This document shows positions 33,636-45,622 of a stretch of 64,000 nucleotides of DNA, one piece after another. Both the position numbers and the translations under genes were made by a program. Position 1 is the first letter of the stretch. Each line of letters starts with the position of its first letter. A model generated the notes under the pieces. The model made no database searches, was not told the DNA's origin, and worked only from the letters and a program-made list of their open reading frames with translations. Source of the stretch: Eulemur rufifrons (lineage: Eukaryota; Chordata; Mammalia; Primates; Lemuridae); contig NW_027182936.1 in assembly GCF_041146395.1 (NCBI RefSeq), positions 87,501-151,500 of the forward strand, written 5' to 3'.

Positions 33636-34444
33636 GGTTATGATTAGGGTTAGGTGTTTGGGGTTAGGGGTTAGTGTTCGCGTGAGGGTTAGGTGTTAGG
33701 GATTAGGGGTTAGGGTTAATGTTAGCATTAGGGGTTAACGGTTAGGGTTGGGTTAGGGACTAGAGATAGATTTAGGGTTGGGGTTAGGGTTAGGGTTAGG
33801 GTTAGGGGTTAGGGTTAGGGTTAAGGGATAGGATTAGGGTTAAGGGTTAAGGCTTAGGGTTAGCATTAAGGGATAGGGTTAGGGTTAAGGGTTAGGGTTA
33901 TGGTCCGAGTTAAGGGTTAGGGTGAGGGTTAACAGTTAGGGTTAGGGTTATAAGTTAGGGATAGTGTTAGGTTTAAGGTCTAGGGTTAGGGTTAGAGGTA
34001 GCTTTACTGCTAAGATTAGGTCTCGGCATTAAGGTAAGGGTTGGTGTTAGGGTTAAGGGTTAGGGTTAGGTTTAATTGTTAGGATTAGGATCAGAATTAA
34101 GGGTTAGGCTTAGGGTTAGGGGATAGGGTTAGGGTTTAGGGTAAACTTTTAAGGTTATGTTTAGGGATAAGGTTAGGGTTAGCGTTTAAGGTTAGGGTTA
34201 GTATTAGGGTTGTTTGTAGGGTTAAGGTAATGTTTAGTGGTTAGAATTAGGGTTAGGGATTAGGGGTTACTGTTATGGCTAGGAGTTAGGGTTAGAATTA
34301 AGTGATAGGGGTTGTTCTTAGCATAAGTGTTATGCATTAATGTTAGGATAAGTGGTTAAAGTTAGGTTTACGGTGAGGTTTATGTGTTAAGGTGAGCAAT
34401 AGGATCAGGGTTAGAATTATGAGTGAGGGGTAGGGTTTTGCTTA

Positions 34445-34642
34445 GGGTATGGGCCCTGTCTGCCCTAGGAGTGGGATTGAGGGGGATGCGATTGTCACCA
34501 GAAACCCACTCTATCGTATGCAGGGTATGGGCCCATGGGTTTCTTGTAGGACACTCTGGCAGAGCCTGATTTCACGCATGGTAAAGGAGGTTTGTAAGCT
34601 TTCAAATCTCTAAGAAAGTAAGAAGTCTGAGAATTAGATTTA
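34445..34642 (+). repeat. A-type cassette
   Basis: GGGTATGGGCCCTGTCTGCC start. Several private changes: TTTCTTGTAGGACACTCTGG and CGCATGGTAAAGGAGG. It ends GAGAATTAGATTTAAGG. Confidence 0.85.
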
Positions 34643-34966
34643 AGGTTAGGATTATCGTTATGGTTAGGGATGAAGTTTAATCTTAGGGTGAGGGCTTCGG
34701 GTAAGGGGATACGGTTAGTTTTAGGGTTAAAAGTTACTGTTAGGTTTAACAGTTACAGTTAGACTTAGGGTTTAGGTTTAGGGTTAGGGTTAAGCTTAGG
34801 GGTTATGGTTTGGTACAGGGTTAGGGTTAAGTGTTAGGGTTAGGGTTAAAGATCATGACAAGGGTTAGAGTTAAGGGTTAGTTTGAGTGTTAACAGTAGG
34901 GTTAAGGATAACTTTTAGGGTTAGGGGTTAGGATTAGTGTTAGGGCTGAGATTTAGCGGTTAGTTT

Positions 34967-35153
34967 AAGGGCACAGGACCTGTTTAATCTATGGTGAGAG
35001 TGGTGCACAGGGTTGCTGCGACACAACACCACCGTACGCTGGGCCTTGGGCCAAGACCTACATACAGGACTCAGGTGAAGCCTCTTCTCACGCATGACAT
35101 GGCTGTATTGTAGGCTTGGTTAACTCTGAGAATGGAAGAAGTGTCAGAAATCG
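34967..35153 (+). repeat. B-type cassette next to the polarity switch
   Basis: AAGGGCACAGGACCTGTTTA start, ATACAGGACTCAGGTGAAGC middle, ending GAAGTGTCAGAAATCGGG. Only about 25 bases of TTAGGG-strand flank follow before the repeat polarity reverses. Confidence 0.87.
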
Positions 35154-35190
35154 GGTTAGGGCTGGCTGTAGGTGTTTTTAACCCCTAACC
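35154..35190. other. Head-to-head telomeric polarity switch (TTAGGG to CCCTAA)
   Basis: After the B cassette the normal G-strand flank continues as GGGTTAGGGCTGGCTGTAGG and TGTTTT. It then becomes TAACCCCTAACCGTAACAC on the C-rich strand, from about 35,178. GGTTAGGG and CCCTAACC are 8-bp inverted arms around the switch, with a ~21-base spacer. TTAGGG meeting CCCTAA is the polarity produced when two chromosome ends join. Confidence 0.85.
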
Positions 35191-35281
35191 GTAACACTAA
35201 CCCCCTAATCCTAACCCTAACACTAACCCCAAGGTTAAATCTAACCTTAACCCCTACGACAACCCTAACCCTAACCCTAAC

Positions 35282-35319
35282 CCCTCTCACTGTAGAATAA
35301 ACAGGTCCTGTGCCCTTAA
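35282..35319 (-). repeat. B-type cassette fragment (5' end only)
   Basis: On the minus strand it reads AAGGGCACAGGACCTGTTTA, TTCTACAGTGAGAGGGG and then plain telomeric repeat. Only the first ~38 bp of a B cassette remain; the following ~150 bp are absent. Confidence 0.85.
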
Positions 35320-35837
35320 ACTAACCACTAAATCTAAGCCCTAACATCAACCCTAACCTCTGACCCTAAACCTAAGCCCTGAGCCTAAAGCCCAACACTA
35401 ACTCTAAACTCTTACCCTAAAGCTAATCCCTAACCCTAATGCTAACCTCTAAACGTAACCCTAACTGTGAACCCTAAACCTAACCCTAACCTCGAGCGCT
35501 AACCATAGCACTTAACTCTAACCCTAAACCTAACATGAACCCTTAATCCTAACACTAACCCTAACCCTAACTCTTAACTTTAACCCTGACTGTTAACCCT
35601 CACACTAACCTTTAAACCTAACCTTAATCGTAATCTTTAACCCTAAACCTAATATTTAACCCTAATCCTGTACCAAACCCTAAACCCTAACCTTAAACCT
35701 AACCATAAACCTTAACCCTGAACCTAACTGTAACGGTTAAAACTAAGAGTAACCTGTAACGCTACCCGTAACCCCTAACTCTAAGCCTTCACCCTAATAC
35801 TAACCTTGATCCTTAACCCGAACCCTAACCCTAACCC

Positions 35838-36042
35838 TAAATCTAATTCTCAGTCTTCTTGCTTTCTTAGAGTTTAGAAAGCCTACAATCCTCCCATGCC
35901 ATGCGTGAAAGGAGGCTCTTCCACTGTGTCCTGAATGAACCGCTGGGGCCCATAACCAGAGTACGATAGAGTGGGTTCCTGGTGACAATCCCAGCCCCCT
36001 AACCCCCCCCCCCGCCTAATGCAGACAAGGCCCGTGCCCTAA
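35838..36042 (-). repeat. A-type cassette with long C tract
   Basis: Contains TAAATCTAATTCTCAGTCTT to GCCCGTGCCCTAAGC on +. The variable tract in its 5' part is a run of 11 C (36,003-36,013), the longest such run I noticed among the cassettes. Confidence 0.88.
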
Positions 36043-37210
36043 GCATAAACTCTACACCTCACCCAAAACTCTAACCCTGAAAATAACATTTAACCCTGAT
36101 TCTATTGCTCACCTTAGAATGTAAACCTCACCGTAACCTGAACTTTAACCTCTTATCCTAACGTTAATGCATAACACTTACCCTGAGATTAACCCCTATC
36201 CCATAATTCTAACCCTATCTCCTAGTCATAACTGTGACAACTCATCCCTAACCCTAATTCTAAACCACTAACACTAACTGTTACCCTACGTAGTTACTGT
36301 TACGGTAACCTACTGTTACCCTAACACTGAACCTAACCCTTACTCCTAACGCCAAAGCTATGGCTAAAAATAATGCTAACCCTTGACCCTTTACCCTAAC
36401 TCCTAACCCTAACCCTAATCCTAACCACTAAACCCAACCTTAGCTCTTAACCCTAACCCTAAACCTTACCCTGACGCCTAGACCTAACACTAACACTAAA
36501 CTAACACCTAACCCTAATCATAACCCCTAAAGCTAACCCTAACCCTGAACCCTAAACCTAACTCTAACACTTAATACTAACTATATCCCTAACCCCTAAC
36601 CCCAACCCTAACCCTAACCGTTAACCCTCACCCTAACCCTTAAACCGGACCCTAACACTAAATCTTAACCCTAAAGCTACGCCCAACCCTTAACCATAAT
36701 CCTATCCCTTAACCCTAAACCTAACCCCTAACCCTAAACCTAACACTAACCCCAATCCTAATTCTAACCATAGCCCTTAATACATCACTACGCCTAACCC
36801 CTAACCCTAACCCTAACCCCTAATGCTAACCCTAACACTGAACCCTAAACCTAACCCTATCCCTAACCCTTAAACATAACTCTATCCCTAACCAATAATC
36901 CTAAGCCTAATCTTTAACCCTCACCCTAGAGCTTAACTCAAACCGTAACCCTAAGCCTAAACCCCAACCCTAACACTTAACACAAACCCTAAGCCTAAAC
37001 ACTTAACGCCAATCCTATCCTTTAACCCTAACACTAACCCTGATGCCTAATCCTAACCCTAACACTAACCCCAACCATAAATCTAACCCTAGCCCCTAAC
37101 GCAAAACTAACCCCTAACCCTAACACTAACCCTAAATCCTAGTCCCTAACCACTAAACCTCACTTGAACCCTAACCCCTAACACCAAACCCTTAACCCTA
37201 ACCATAACCC

Positions 37211-37400
37211 TATTTCTCACACTACTTCCATTCTCAGAGTTAACCAAGCCTAAAATACAACCATGCAATGCGTGAGTAGAGTTTCCGCATGAGTCCTGCA
37301 AGTAGGTCTGGGCCAAAGGCCCAGGATCCGATGGTGTGGTGTCGCATGGAAACATTCTGCACCCTTCTCACCATAGATTACACAGGTCCTGTACCCTTAA
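37211..37400 (-). repeat. B-type cassette
   Basis: TATTTCTCACACTACTTCC to CACAGGTCCTGTACCC on +. The order matches other B copies, with TGCAAGTAGGTCTGGGCC in the middle. Confidence 0.87.
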
Positions 37401-37911
37401 ACTAACCGCCAAATCAAAGCCCAAACACTGACCCTAACCCCTAACCCTACCTAAGCCCTGACCCTAATGCCCAACACTAACACTAAACGCTTACCCTAAA
37501 CCTAACCCCTAAATGTAACCTTAACCATGAACCCTAAACCTAACCCAAACCCCTAACCCTAACCATAACACTTAACTCTAACCCTAAACCTAACATGAAC
37601 ACTTAACCCTAACCCTAACCCATAAACCTAACACTTAACCTTAACCCTAACCGTTAACCCTCACACTAAACCTTAACCCTAACCCTAATCCTAATCTTTG
37701 AGCCTAAACCTAGCACTTAACCCTTACCCTGTACCAAAACCTAACCCCTAATCTTAACCCTAAGCTTAAACCTTAAAGCTTAACCCTAAACCTAACTGTA
37801 ACTGTTAAACCTAACACTAACCTTTAACCCTGACCCTAACTGAAACCCCTAACCCTAAGCCCTCACCATAACAGTAACCTATATTGCTAACCCTAACCCT
37901 AATCCTAGCCC

Positions 37912-38110
37912 TAAATTTAATTCTCAGACTTCTTGCTTTCTCAGAGTTTACAAAGCCTACAATCCTCCCATGCCATGTGTAGAAGGAGGCTTGGCCACTG
38001 TGTCCGGCATGAAACCAAGGGGCCCATACCCAGTGTATGATAGAGTGGCTTCCGGCATCTATCCCAGCCCTCTAAGCCCCCTCCTAGAGCAGAGAGGGCT
38101 CGTGATATAA
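37912..38110 (-). repeat. A-type cassette, diverged
   Basis: TAAATTTAATTCTCAGACTT to GGGCTCGTGATATAAGC on +. The GGGCCC hexamer at the 5' end is changed to GAGCCC on the minus strand. Confidence 0.85.
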
Positions 38111-38961
38111 GCATAAACACTACCCCTCACCCATAACCCTAACCCTGAACATCACAGCTCACCCTGATACTATTGCTCACCTTAACACATCAACCTCACC
38201 ATAACTCTAACTTGAACCTGTTATCCTAACGTTAATGCATAAGACTTACCCTAAGAACAACCCCTATCCCTTAATTCTAACCCTAACTCCTAGCCACAAT
38301 TGTAACACCTAATCCCTAAGGCTAATTCAAAACTGCTAAACATTACCTTATCCCTACAAACTAACCCTAACCCTAACCGCTAACCCTAACCGTACACCTA
38401 AAAATAACCGTAACACTTGACACTTAACCCTAACCCTTAACCCTGATCCTAATCCTAACAATTAAACCTAACCCTAACTCTTAAGCCTAACACTAACACG
38501 TACCCTAATGCCTAGACCTAACCCTAAGAGTAAACGTAACCCCTAACCCTAACCCTAATCCCTAATGCTAACCCTAACACTGAACCCTAATCCTAAGCCT
38601 TAAACCTAACTCTATCCTTAACCCATAACCCTAGCCCTAACCGTTAACCCCACACTAACCCTTAACTCGAACTGTAACCCTAACCCTTAAAACTAAACCT
38701 AACACTTAACGCTAACCCTAAGCCTTAACGCTTAACCCTTATCCTATCCCTTAACCCTAACTCTAACCCATAACGCTAACCCTAACCCCACTCTAAATCT
38801 AACCCTAGCCCCTAACCCAACCCTAACCCCTAAGCCCTAACCCTATCACTAAACCCAACACCTACTCCCTAACCCCTAATCCTCACTCGAAGCTTAAGCC
38901 CTAACCCTAAGCCCTCTCCCTGACTAATCTTCATCCCTAACCCTAACCATAATCCTAACCC

Positions 38962-39163
38962 TAAATCTAATTCTCAGACTTCTTGCTATCTCAGAGTTTT
39001 AAAAGCCTACAATTCTCCAAAGCCATGCGTGAAAGCTGGCTCTGCCACAGTGTCCTGCATGAAACCCAGGAGCCCATACTCTGTGCACAATAGAGTGGGT
39101 TCCCGGGGACAATCACAGCCCCCTAACTCCCCCTGCTAGTGCTGACAGGGCCCATGCCCTAAG
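38962..39163 (-). repeat. A-type cassette (A3 subtype)
   Basis: Shares CCAAAGCCATGCGTGAAAGC and TGGCTCTGCCACAGTG with the A3 class. Ends GACAGGGCCCATGCCCTAAG on +. Confidence 0.87.
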
Positions 39164-39975
39164 CAAAAACCCTGCACCTCACCCATAACCCTAACCCTGA
39201 ACATAACACCTAACCCTGATGTTATTGTTCACCTTAACACGTAAACCTCACTGTAACCCTAACTTTAACCCCTATCCTAATGTTATTGCATAACACTTAC
39301 CCTAAGAACAAACCCTATCCCTTAATTCTAAGCCTAACTCCTAGCATAACCGTAACACTTAATCCCTAACCTTAATTCTAAACTGCTAAACATTACCTTC
39401 ACCCTACAAACAACCCTAACACTAACCCTAACTCTAACCGCTAACCCTAACCCTAACCATTACCCTGATCATAATCCTAACAATTAAACCTAACCCTAAT
39501 TCTTAACCCTAACACGAACCATTACCATAATGCCTAGACCTAACCCTAACTGTAACCCTAACCCCTAACCCTAACCCTAACCGCTAATGCTAACCCTAAC
39601 CCCGAACCCTAAACCTAACCCTAACCCTATCCCTTAAACCTATTACTATCCCTAAACCATTACCCTAATCGCAACTGTTAACCCTCACTCTCACCCTTAA
39701 CTTGGACCGAAACCCTAACCCTTAACCCTAACCTTAACCCTTACTGCTAATCTTAAGCCTTCACCCTTTACCTTAATCCTATCTTGTAAGCCTAACCCTA
39801 ACGCTGACCCCTAACCCACCTGAACATTAACCCTAAACCTAAATCTAACGCTAGCCCCTTACAAAAACCTAACACCTAAGCCCTGACACACTAATCCTAA
39901 CTTCTAATTCCTAACCACTAAACTTCACTCAAACCCAAACCTCTAACCCCAAACACATAACCCTAACCATAACCC

Positions 39976-40164
39976 TAATTCTCACACTTCCTTCGTTCTC
40001 AGAGTTGACCAAGCCTACAATAGAGCCATGCCACGAGTGAGAAGAGGCTCTGCCTGAGTCCTGCATGTAGGTCTGGGCCCAAGGCCCAAGTACGATGGTG
40101 TGGTGTTGAGGCGACCCAGTCTGCACCCTTCCCACCATAGATTAAACAGAGCATGTGCCCTTAA
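39976..40164 (-). repeat. B-type cassette
   Basis: TAATTCTCACACTTCCTTCG to AACAGAGCATGTGCCCTTAA on +; the palindromic AGGNCCT of the 5' end is altered in this copy. Confidence 0.86.
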
Positions 40165-40398
40165 ACTAACCACTAAATCTAAGCCCTAACACTAAACCTA
40201 AATCCTAACCCTAAACCTCGGCCCTTATCCTAACGCCCAACAGTAACACTAAACACTCGCCCTAAACTTAACCCGTAACCCGAACCCCTAAATGTAACCC
40301 TAACCATGAACCCTAAACCTAACCCTAACCTCTAGCCATAACCATAACACTTAACTCTAAACCTAAATGTTACACGAAGCCTTATTCCTAACCCTAAG

Positions 40399-42190
40399 CC
40401 CAACCCTAACCCTTAATCTTGAACCTTACCATTACCCCTCACACTAACCCTTAACCCTAACCCTAATCCTAATCTTTAACCATAAAGCTAACACTGAAGC
40501 CTAACCCTGTGCCAAACGATAAAACCAAACCTTAACCCTAACCCTGAAACTTAACCATAAACGTAACTGTAACTGTTAAAAATAACACAAACCTTAAACC
40601 CTAACCCCTAACCCTAAGAGCCCACCCTAACACTAATCTTCCTCGCTAAACATTACCATAATCCTACCCCTAAATCTAATTGTCAGACTTCTTGCTTTCT
40701 CAGAGTTTAGAAAGCCTAAAATCCTCCCATGCCATGAGTAAAAGGGGGCTCTACCACTGTGTCCTGCATGAAACCCAGGAGCCCATATCCAGCGTACGAT
40801 AGAGTGGGTTCCCGGGGACAATCCCATCCCCCTAACCCCAGCCCCCCGCCAAGTGCAGACAGGGCCTGTACGCTAAGTATAAACACTACCCCTAACAGAT
40901 AACCCTCACCCTGAATATAACACCTGACCCTGATCCTATTGCTCACCTTAAAACATAAACCTCCCCGTAACCCTAACTTATCCCCTTATCTTAACCTTAA
41001 TGCATAACACCCTGAGAAGAAGCCCCATCCCATAATTCTAATCCTAATCCCCAGCCATAACCATAAGACCTCATCCCTAATTCTAAAATGCCAACCCTAA
41101 ACTTCACCCTACAAACAACCCTAACCCTAACCCTAACCTCTAACCCTAAGCCCTCACCCTATCACTAATCTTCATCCCTAAACCGTACCGTAATCCTAAC
41201 CCTAAATCTAATTCTCAGACTTCTTGCTTTCTCACAGTTTTGAAAGCCTACAATCCTACTAAGCCATGCATGAAAGCCGGCTCTGCCACAGTGTCCTGCA
41301 AGAAACCCAGAGGCCCATACACAGCGTACGATAGAGTGGGTTCCCAGCGACCACAACCGACCCCTAACTTCGATTCCTAGGGCATACAGGGCCCATGACC
41401 TAAGCATAAACACTACCCCTCACCCATAACCCTAACCCAGAACATAACACCTAACCCTGATCCTACTGCTCACCTTAACACGTAAACCTCACCGTAACCC
41501 TAATTTTAACCCCATATCGTAACGTTAATGCATGACACCCTGAGAACAAGCCCTATACTGTAATTCTAACCCTAACTCCTAGCCATAACCATAACACCTA
41601 ATCTCTAATTCTGAAACACCAACCCTAACCTTAACCCTACCAACAACACTAACACTAACCCTAACCCCTTACCCTAACCCTACGCCTAAAAATAACCGTA
41701 ACCCTTGATCCTTAGTCATAACCCCTAACCTTAACCCTAACCCTTAACCCTAATCCCAATCCTAACCATTAAACATAACCCCAACTCTTAACCCTAACTC
41801 TAACCTTTACCTTAATGCCTAGAGTTCTAACCCCAACACTGACCTACAGTTAGAAGTAACACAAACCCATAATGCTAACCTTAAACCTGAACAATAAACC
41901 TAACTTAACCATAACACCCTAACCCTAACCCTAACCCTTAACCCTGACCCTAACCCTAAACCTTAACCCTAACCCTGAACCCTAACCCTAAGCCTACCCT
42001 TAACCCTAACCCTATCCATTAACCCTAACCGCTAACGATAACACTAACCCCAACCCTAAACCTACCACTGGCCCCCTAACCCAGAATTAACACCGAACCC
42101 GTAACACTAACTCTACCCCTAACCACTAGCACCTAACCATGACTCGAAACCTAACCCCTAACTCGAAACCCCTAACCCCAACCCTAACCT
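40399..42190 (-). repeat. Partial first unit of the 3,433-bp array
   Basis: Aligns with 43,813-45,622, starting at CAACCCTAACCCTTAATCTT. It contains an A2 cassette at 40,671-40,878 and an A3 cassette at 41,203-41,403. Upstream is B at 39,976, only 695 bp before A2, so the A1-containing block of the standard unit is absent. It is more diverged from the later units than they are from one another. Confidence 0.85.
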
Positions 42191-45100
42191 TAATTCTCAC
42201 ACTACTTCCATTCCCGAGTGAAGCAAGCCTACAATACAGCAATGCCATGTGTGAGATGAGGCTCCGCCTGAGTCCTGCATGTAGGTCTTGTCCGAGGGCC
42301 CAGGGAATGATGTTGTGCTTTCGTGGTGACTCCGACTGCACCCCTCTCACCGTAGATTAACCAGGTCCTGTGCCCTTAAACTGACCGCTAAATCTAAGCC
42401 CTACCACCAACCCTAACCCCTGACCCTGAACCTAAGCCCCGAGCCTAAAGCCCAACACTAACTCTAAACACTTACCCTAAACCTAATCCCTAACCCTAAT
42501 GCTAACCCCTTAACGTAACTCTAACCACGAACAGTAAACCTAACCCTAACCTCTAACACAAACACTAACACATAACTCTAACCCTAAAACTAACCCTAAC
42601 CCTTAACCCTAAACCTAAACCCTAACCCTAACCCTTAACCTTAATCTTAACCGTTAACTCTCATGCTAACCTTTAATCATAACTCTAATCCTAATCTTCA
42701 AACCTAAACCTACCACAACCCTAACACTGTACCAAAACCTAACCCCTCATCTTAACCCTATCCGCAAACCTCAACCCCAAAACCAACTGTAACCGTTAAA
42801 CCTAACAGTAACCTTAAACCGTAACCCTAATCTGTAACCCTATCCCCTCACCATAACACTACACTTCATCCTGAACCCTAACCATAATCCTAACCCTAAA
42901 TCTAATTCTCAGACTTCTTGCTTTCTTAGAGTTTAGAAAGCCTGCAATCCTCCCATGCCATGTGTGAAAGGAGGCTCTACCACTGTGTCCTGCATGAAAC
43001 CCACGGGCCCATACCCAGAGTCCGATACAGTGGGTTCCCGGTGACAATCCCAGCCCCCTAACCTCCCCCCAGCTTAATGCCGACAGGGCCCGTGCGCTAA
43101 GCATAAATGATACCTTTAACAGATAACCCTAACCCTGAACATGGCACCTAACCCTGTTCCTATTTCTCCCCTTAACACGTAAACCTCACCGTGAGCCTAA
43201 CTTTAACCTCTTAACGTAACGTTAATGCATAACCCATTCCCTGAGAACATCCCCTATCCCATAATTCTAACCCTATCTCCTAGTCATAACTGTAACACCT
43301 AATCCCTAACCCTAATTCTCCACCGCTAAGCCTAACCGTAACGCTGCCTACAACCCTAACACTGACAGGAACCCTTAGTTCTAACCCCAACGCTATGCCT
43401 AACAAAAGCCCTAACCCTTCACCCTTCACCCTAACCCCTAAGCATTACCCTAAGCTTTAACCGTAATCCTAATCCTAACCATTAAACCTAACCCTAGCTC
43501 TTAAAGCTAACCCTAAACCTTACCCTCACGACTAGACCTAACCCTGACACTAACCTAACACCTAACCCTAACCATAACCCCTAAAGCTAACCCTAACCTG
43601 AACCCTAAACCTAAACCTAACACTGAACCTTCACTATATCCCTAACCCCTAAGCCTAATCCTAACTGTTAACCCTCACCCTAACACTTAAACTGGACCAT
43701 AACACTAAACATTAACCCTAACACTAAACTTTAACCCTAACCATAAGCCCAACACTTAACCCTAATCCTATCCCCTAACCCTAAGCCCTAACCCTAAACC
43801 TAACCCTAACCCCAACCCTAACCCTTAATCTTGACCCTTACCATTAACCCTCACACTAACCCTAATCCTAATCTTTAACCATAAAGCTAACACTGAAGCC
43901 TAACCCTGTGCCAAACGCTAAACCCAAACCTTAACCCTAACCCTGAAACTTAACCATAAACCTAACTGTAACTGTTACACCTAACACTAACCTCTAACCC
44001 TAACCCCTAACCCTAAGACCCCACCTTAACACTAACCCTAACCCTAAACATTATCGTAATCCTACCCCTAAATCTAATTCTCGGACTTCTTGCTTTCTTA
44101 GAGTTTAGAAAGCCTAAAATCCTCCCATGCCATGAGTTAAAGGGGGCTCTGCAGCTCTCTCTTGCATGAAACCAGGAGCCCATACCTAGCGTATGATAGA
44201 GTGGGTTCCCGGGGACAATCCCATCCCCCTAACCCCAGCCCCCCGCCCAGTGCAGACAGGGCCTGTACGCTAAGTATAAACACTACCCCTAACAGATAAC
44301 CCTCACCCTGAACATAGCACCTGACCCTGATCCTATTGCTCACCTTAAAACATAAACCTCTCCGTAACCCTAACTTATCCCCTTATCTTAACCTTAATGC
44401 ATAACACCCTGAGAAGAACCCCTATCCCATAATTCTAATCCTAACCCCTAGCCATAACCGTAACACCTCATCCCTAATTCTAAAATGCCAACCCTAACCT
44501 TCACCCTGCCAACAACCCTAACCCTAACCCTAACCCCTAACCCTAAGCCCTCACCCTATCACTAATCTTCATCCCTAAACCGTACCGTAATCCTAACCCT
44601 AAATCTAATTCTCAGACTTGCTTTCTCAGAGTTTTGAAAGCCTACAATCCTACTAAGCCATGCATGAAAGCCCGCTCTGCCGCAGTGTCCTGCATGAAAC
44701 CCAGAGGCCCATACACTGCGTACGATAGAGTGGGCTCCCAGCGACCATCACAGACCCCTAACTTCGCCTCCTAGTGCATACAGGGCCCGTGCCCTAAGCA
44801 TAAACCCTACCCCACACCCATAACCCTAACCCAGAACATAACACCTAACCCTGATCCTACTGCTCACCTTAACACGTAAACCTCACCCTAACCCTAACTT
44901 AACCCCTTATCTTAACGATAATGCATGACACCCTGAGAACAAGCCCTATACCGTAATTCTAACCCTAACTCCTAGCCATAACCATAACACCTAATCCCTA
45001 ATTCTGAAACGCCAACCCTAACCTTAACCCTACCAACAACACTAACACTAACCCTAAAACCCTTACCCTAACCCTACGCCTAAAAATAACCCTAACCATT

Positions 45101-45622
45101 GATCCTTAGTCATAACCCCTAAAGCTTAACCCTAACCCTTAACGCTAATCCCAATCCTAACCATTAAACATAACCCTAATTAACCCTAACCCTAACCTAT
45201 ACGCTAATGCCTAGAGATCTAACCCCAACACTGACCTACAGTTAACACTAACCCTAACCCCTAATCCTAACCTTAAACCTGAACCATAAACCTAACCCTT
45301 AACCCTAACCCTATTCCTAACCCCCTAACCCTAACCCTAACTGTTAAGCCTCACCCTAACCCTTAACCCTGACACTAACCCTAAACCTTAACCCTAACCC
45401 TGAACCCTAACCCTAAGCCTAACCCTTAACCCTAACCCTATCCCTTAACCCTAACCCCTAACCCTAACGCTAACCCCAACCCTAAACCTAACCCTGGCCC
45501 CCAACCCAGACTTAACACCTAACCCCTAACACTAACTCTAAACCTAACCACTAATCCCTAGCACCTCACCCTGACTCGAAACCTAACCCCTAACTCGAAA
45601 CCCCTAACCCCAAACCTAACCC
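42191..45622 (-). repeat. 3,433-bp higher-order unit 1
   Basis: On + the cassettes lie in the order B 42,191-42,380, A1 42,897-43,102, A2 44,069-44,275, A3 44,600-44,797, all on the minus strand and separated by degenerate CCCTAA. The unit is 3,432 bp long. A2 and A3 are only ~531 bp apart. It differs from units 2-6 at scattered sites, for example CTCTAACCACGAACAG near 42,520. Confidence 0.92.

Larger units (their letters stand above)
20984..35178 (+). repeat. Degenerate TTAGGG domain
   Basis: G-rich telomeric repeats on the + strand with constant interruptions (GTTAGGGTTAGTGTTAAGG and similar). Flanks of each cassette are themselves repeated, for example GCATTAACGTTA, TTAAGGTGAGCAATAGGATC and ATGTTCAGGGTTAGGG before A cassettes. 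The domain therefore grew by copying kilobase blocks. No gene, retroelement or other non-telomeric sequence was seen apart from the cassettes listed. Confidence 0.92.
35179..40398 (-). repeat. Degenerate CCCTAA domain before the regular array
   Basis: C-rich telomeric repeats on +, with cassettes on the minus strand at irregular spacing. Block flanks resemble those of the TTAGGG domain in reverse complement. No complete 3,433-bp unit is seen here, but an A3 cassette is followed by B after about 1,014 bp (38,962 to 39,976), the spacing found in that unit. Nothing else was found. Confidence 0.9.

Noticed and set aside
20984..35178. Plant-type TTTAGGG telomere
   Set aside because: TTTAGGG occurs among many other variants, but TTAGGG is the commonest unit, and the most regular tract (63,175-63,925) is CCCTAA with CCCCTAA.
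42139..42360. 73-codon frame on the + strand across a B cassette
   Set aside because: Overlaps an opposite-strand frame, begins with a telomeric Thr/Leu string and is not kept open in the other B copies.
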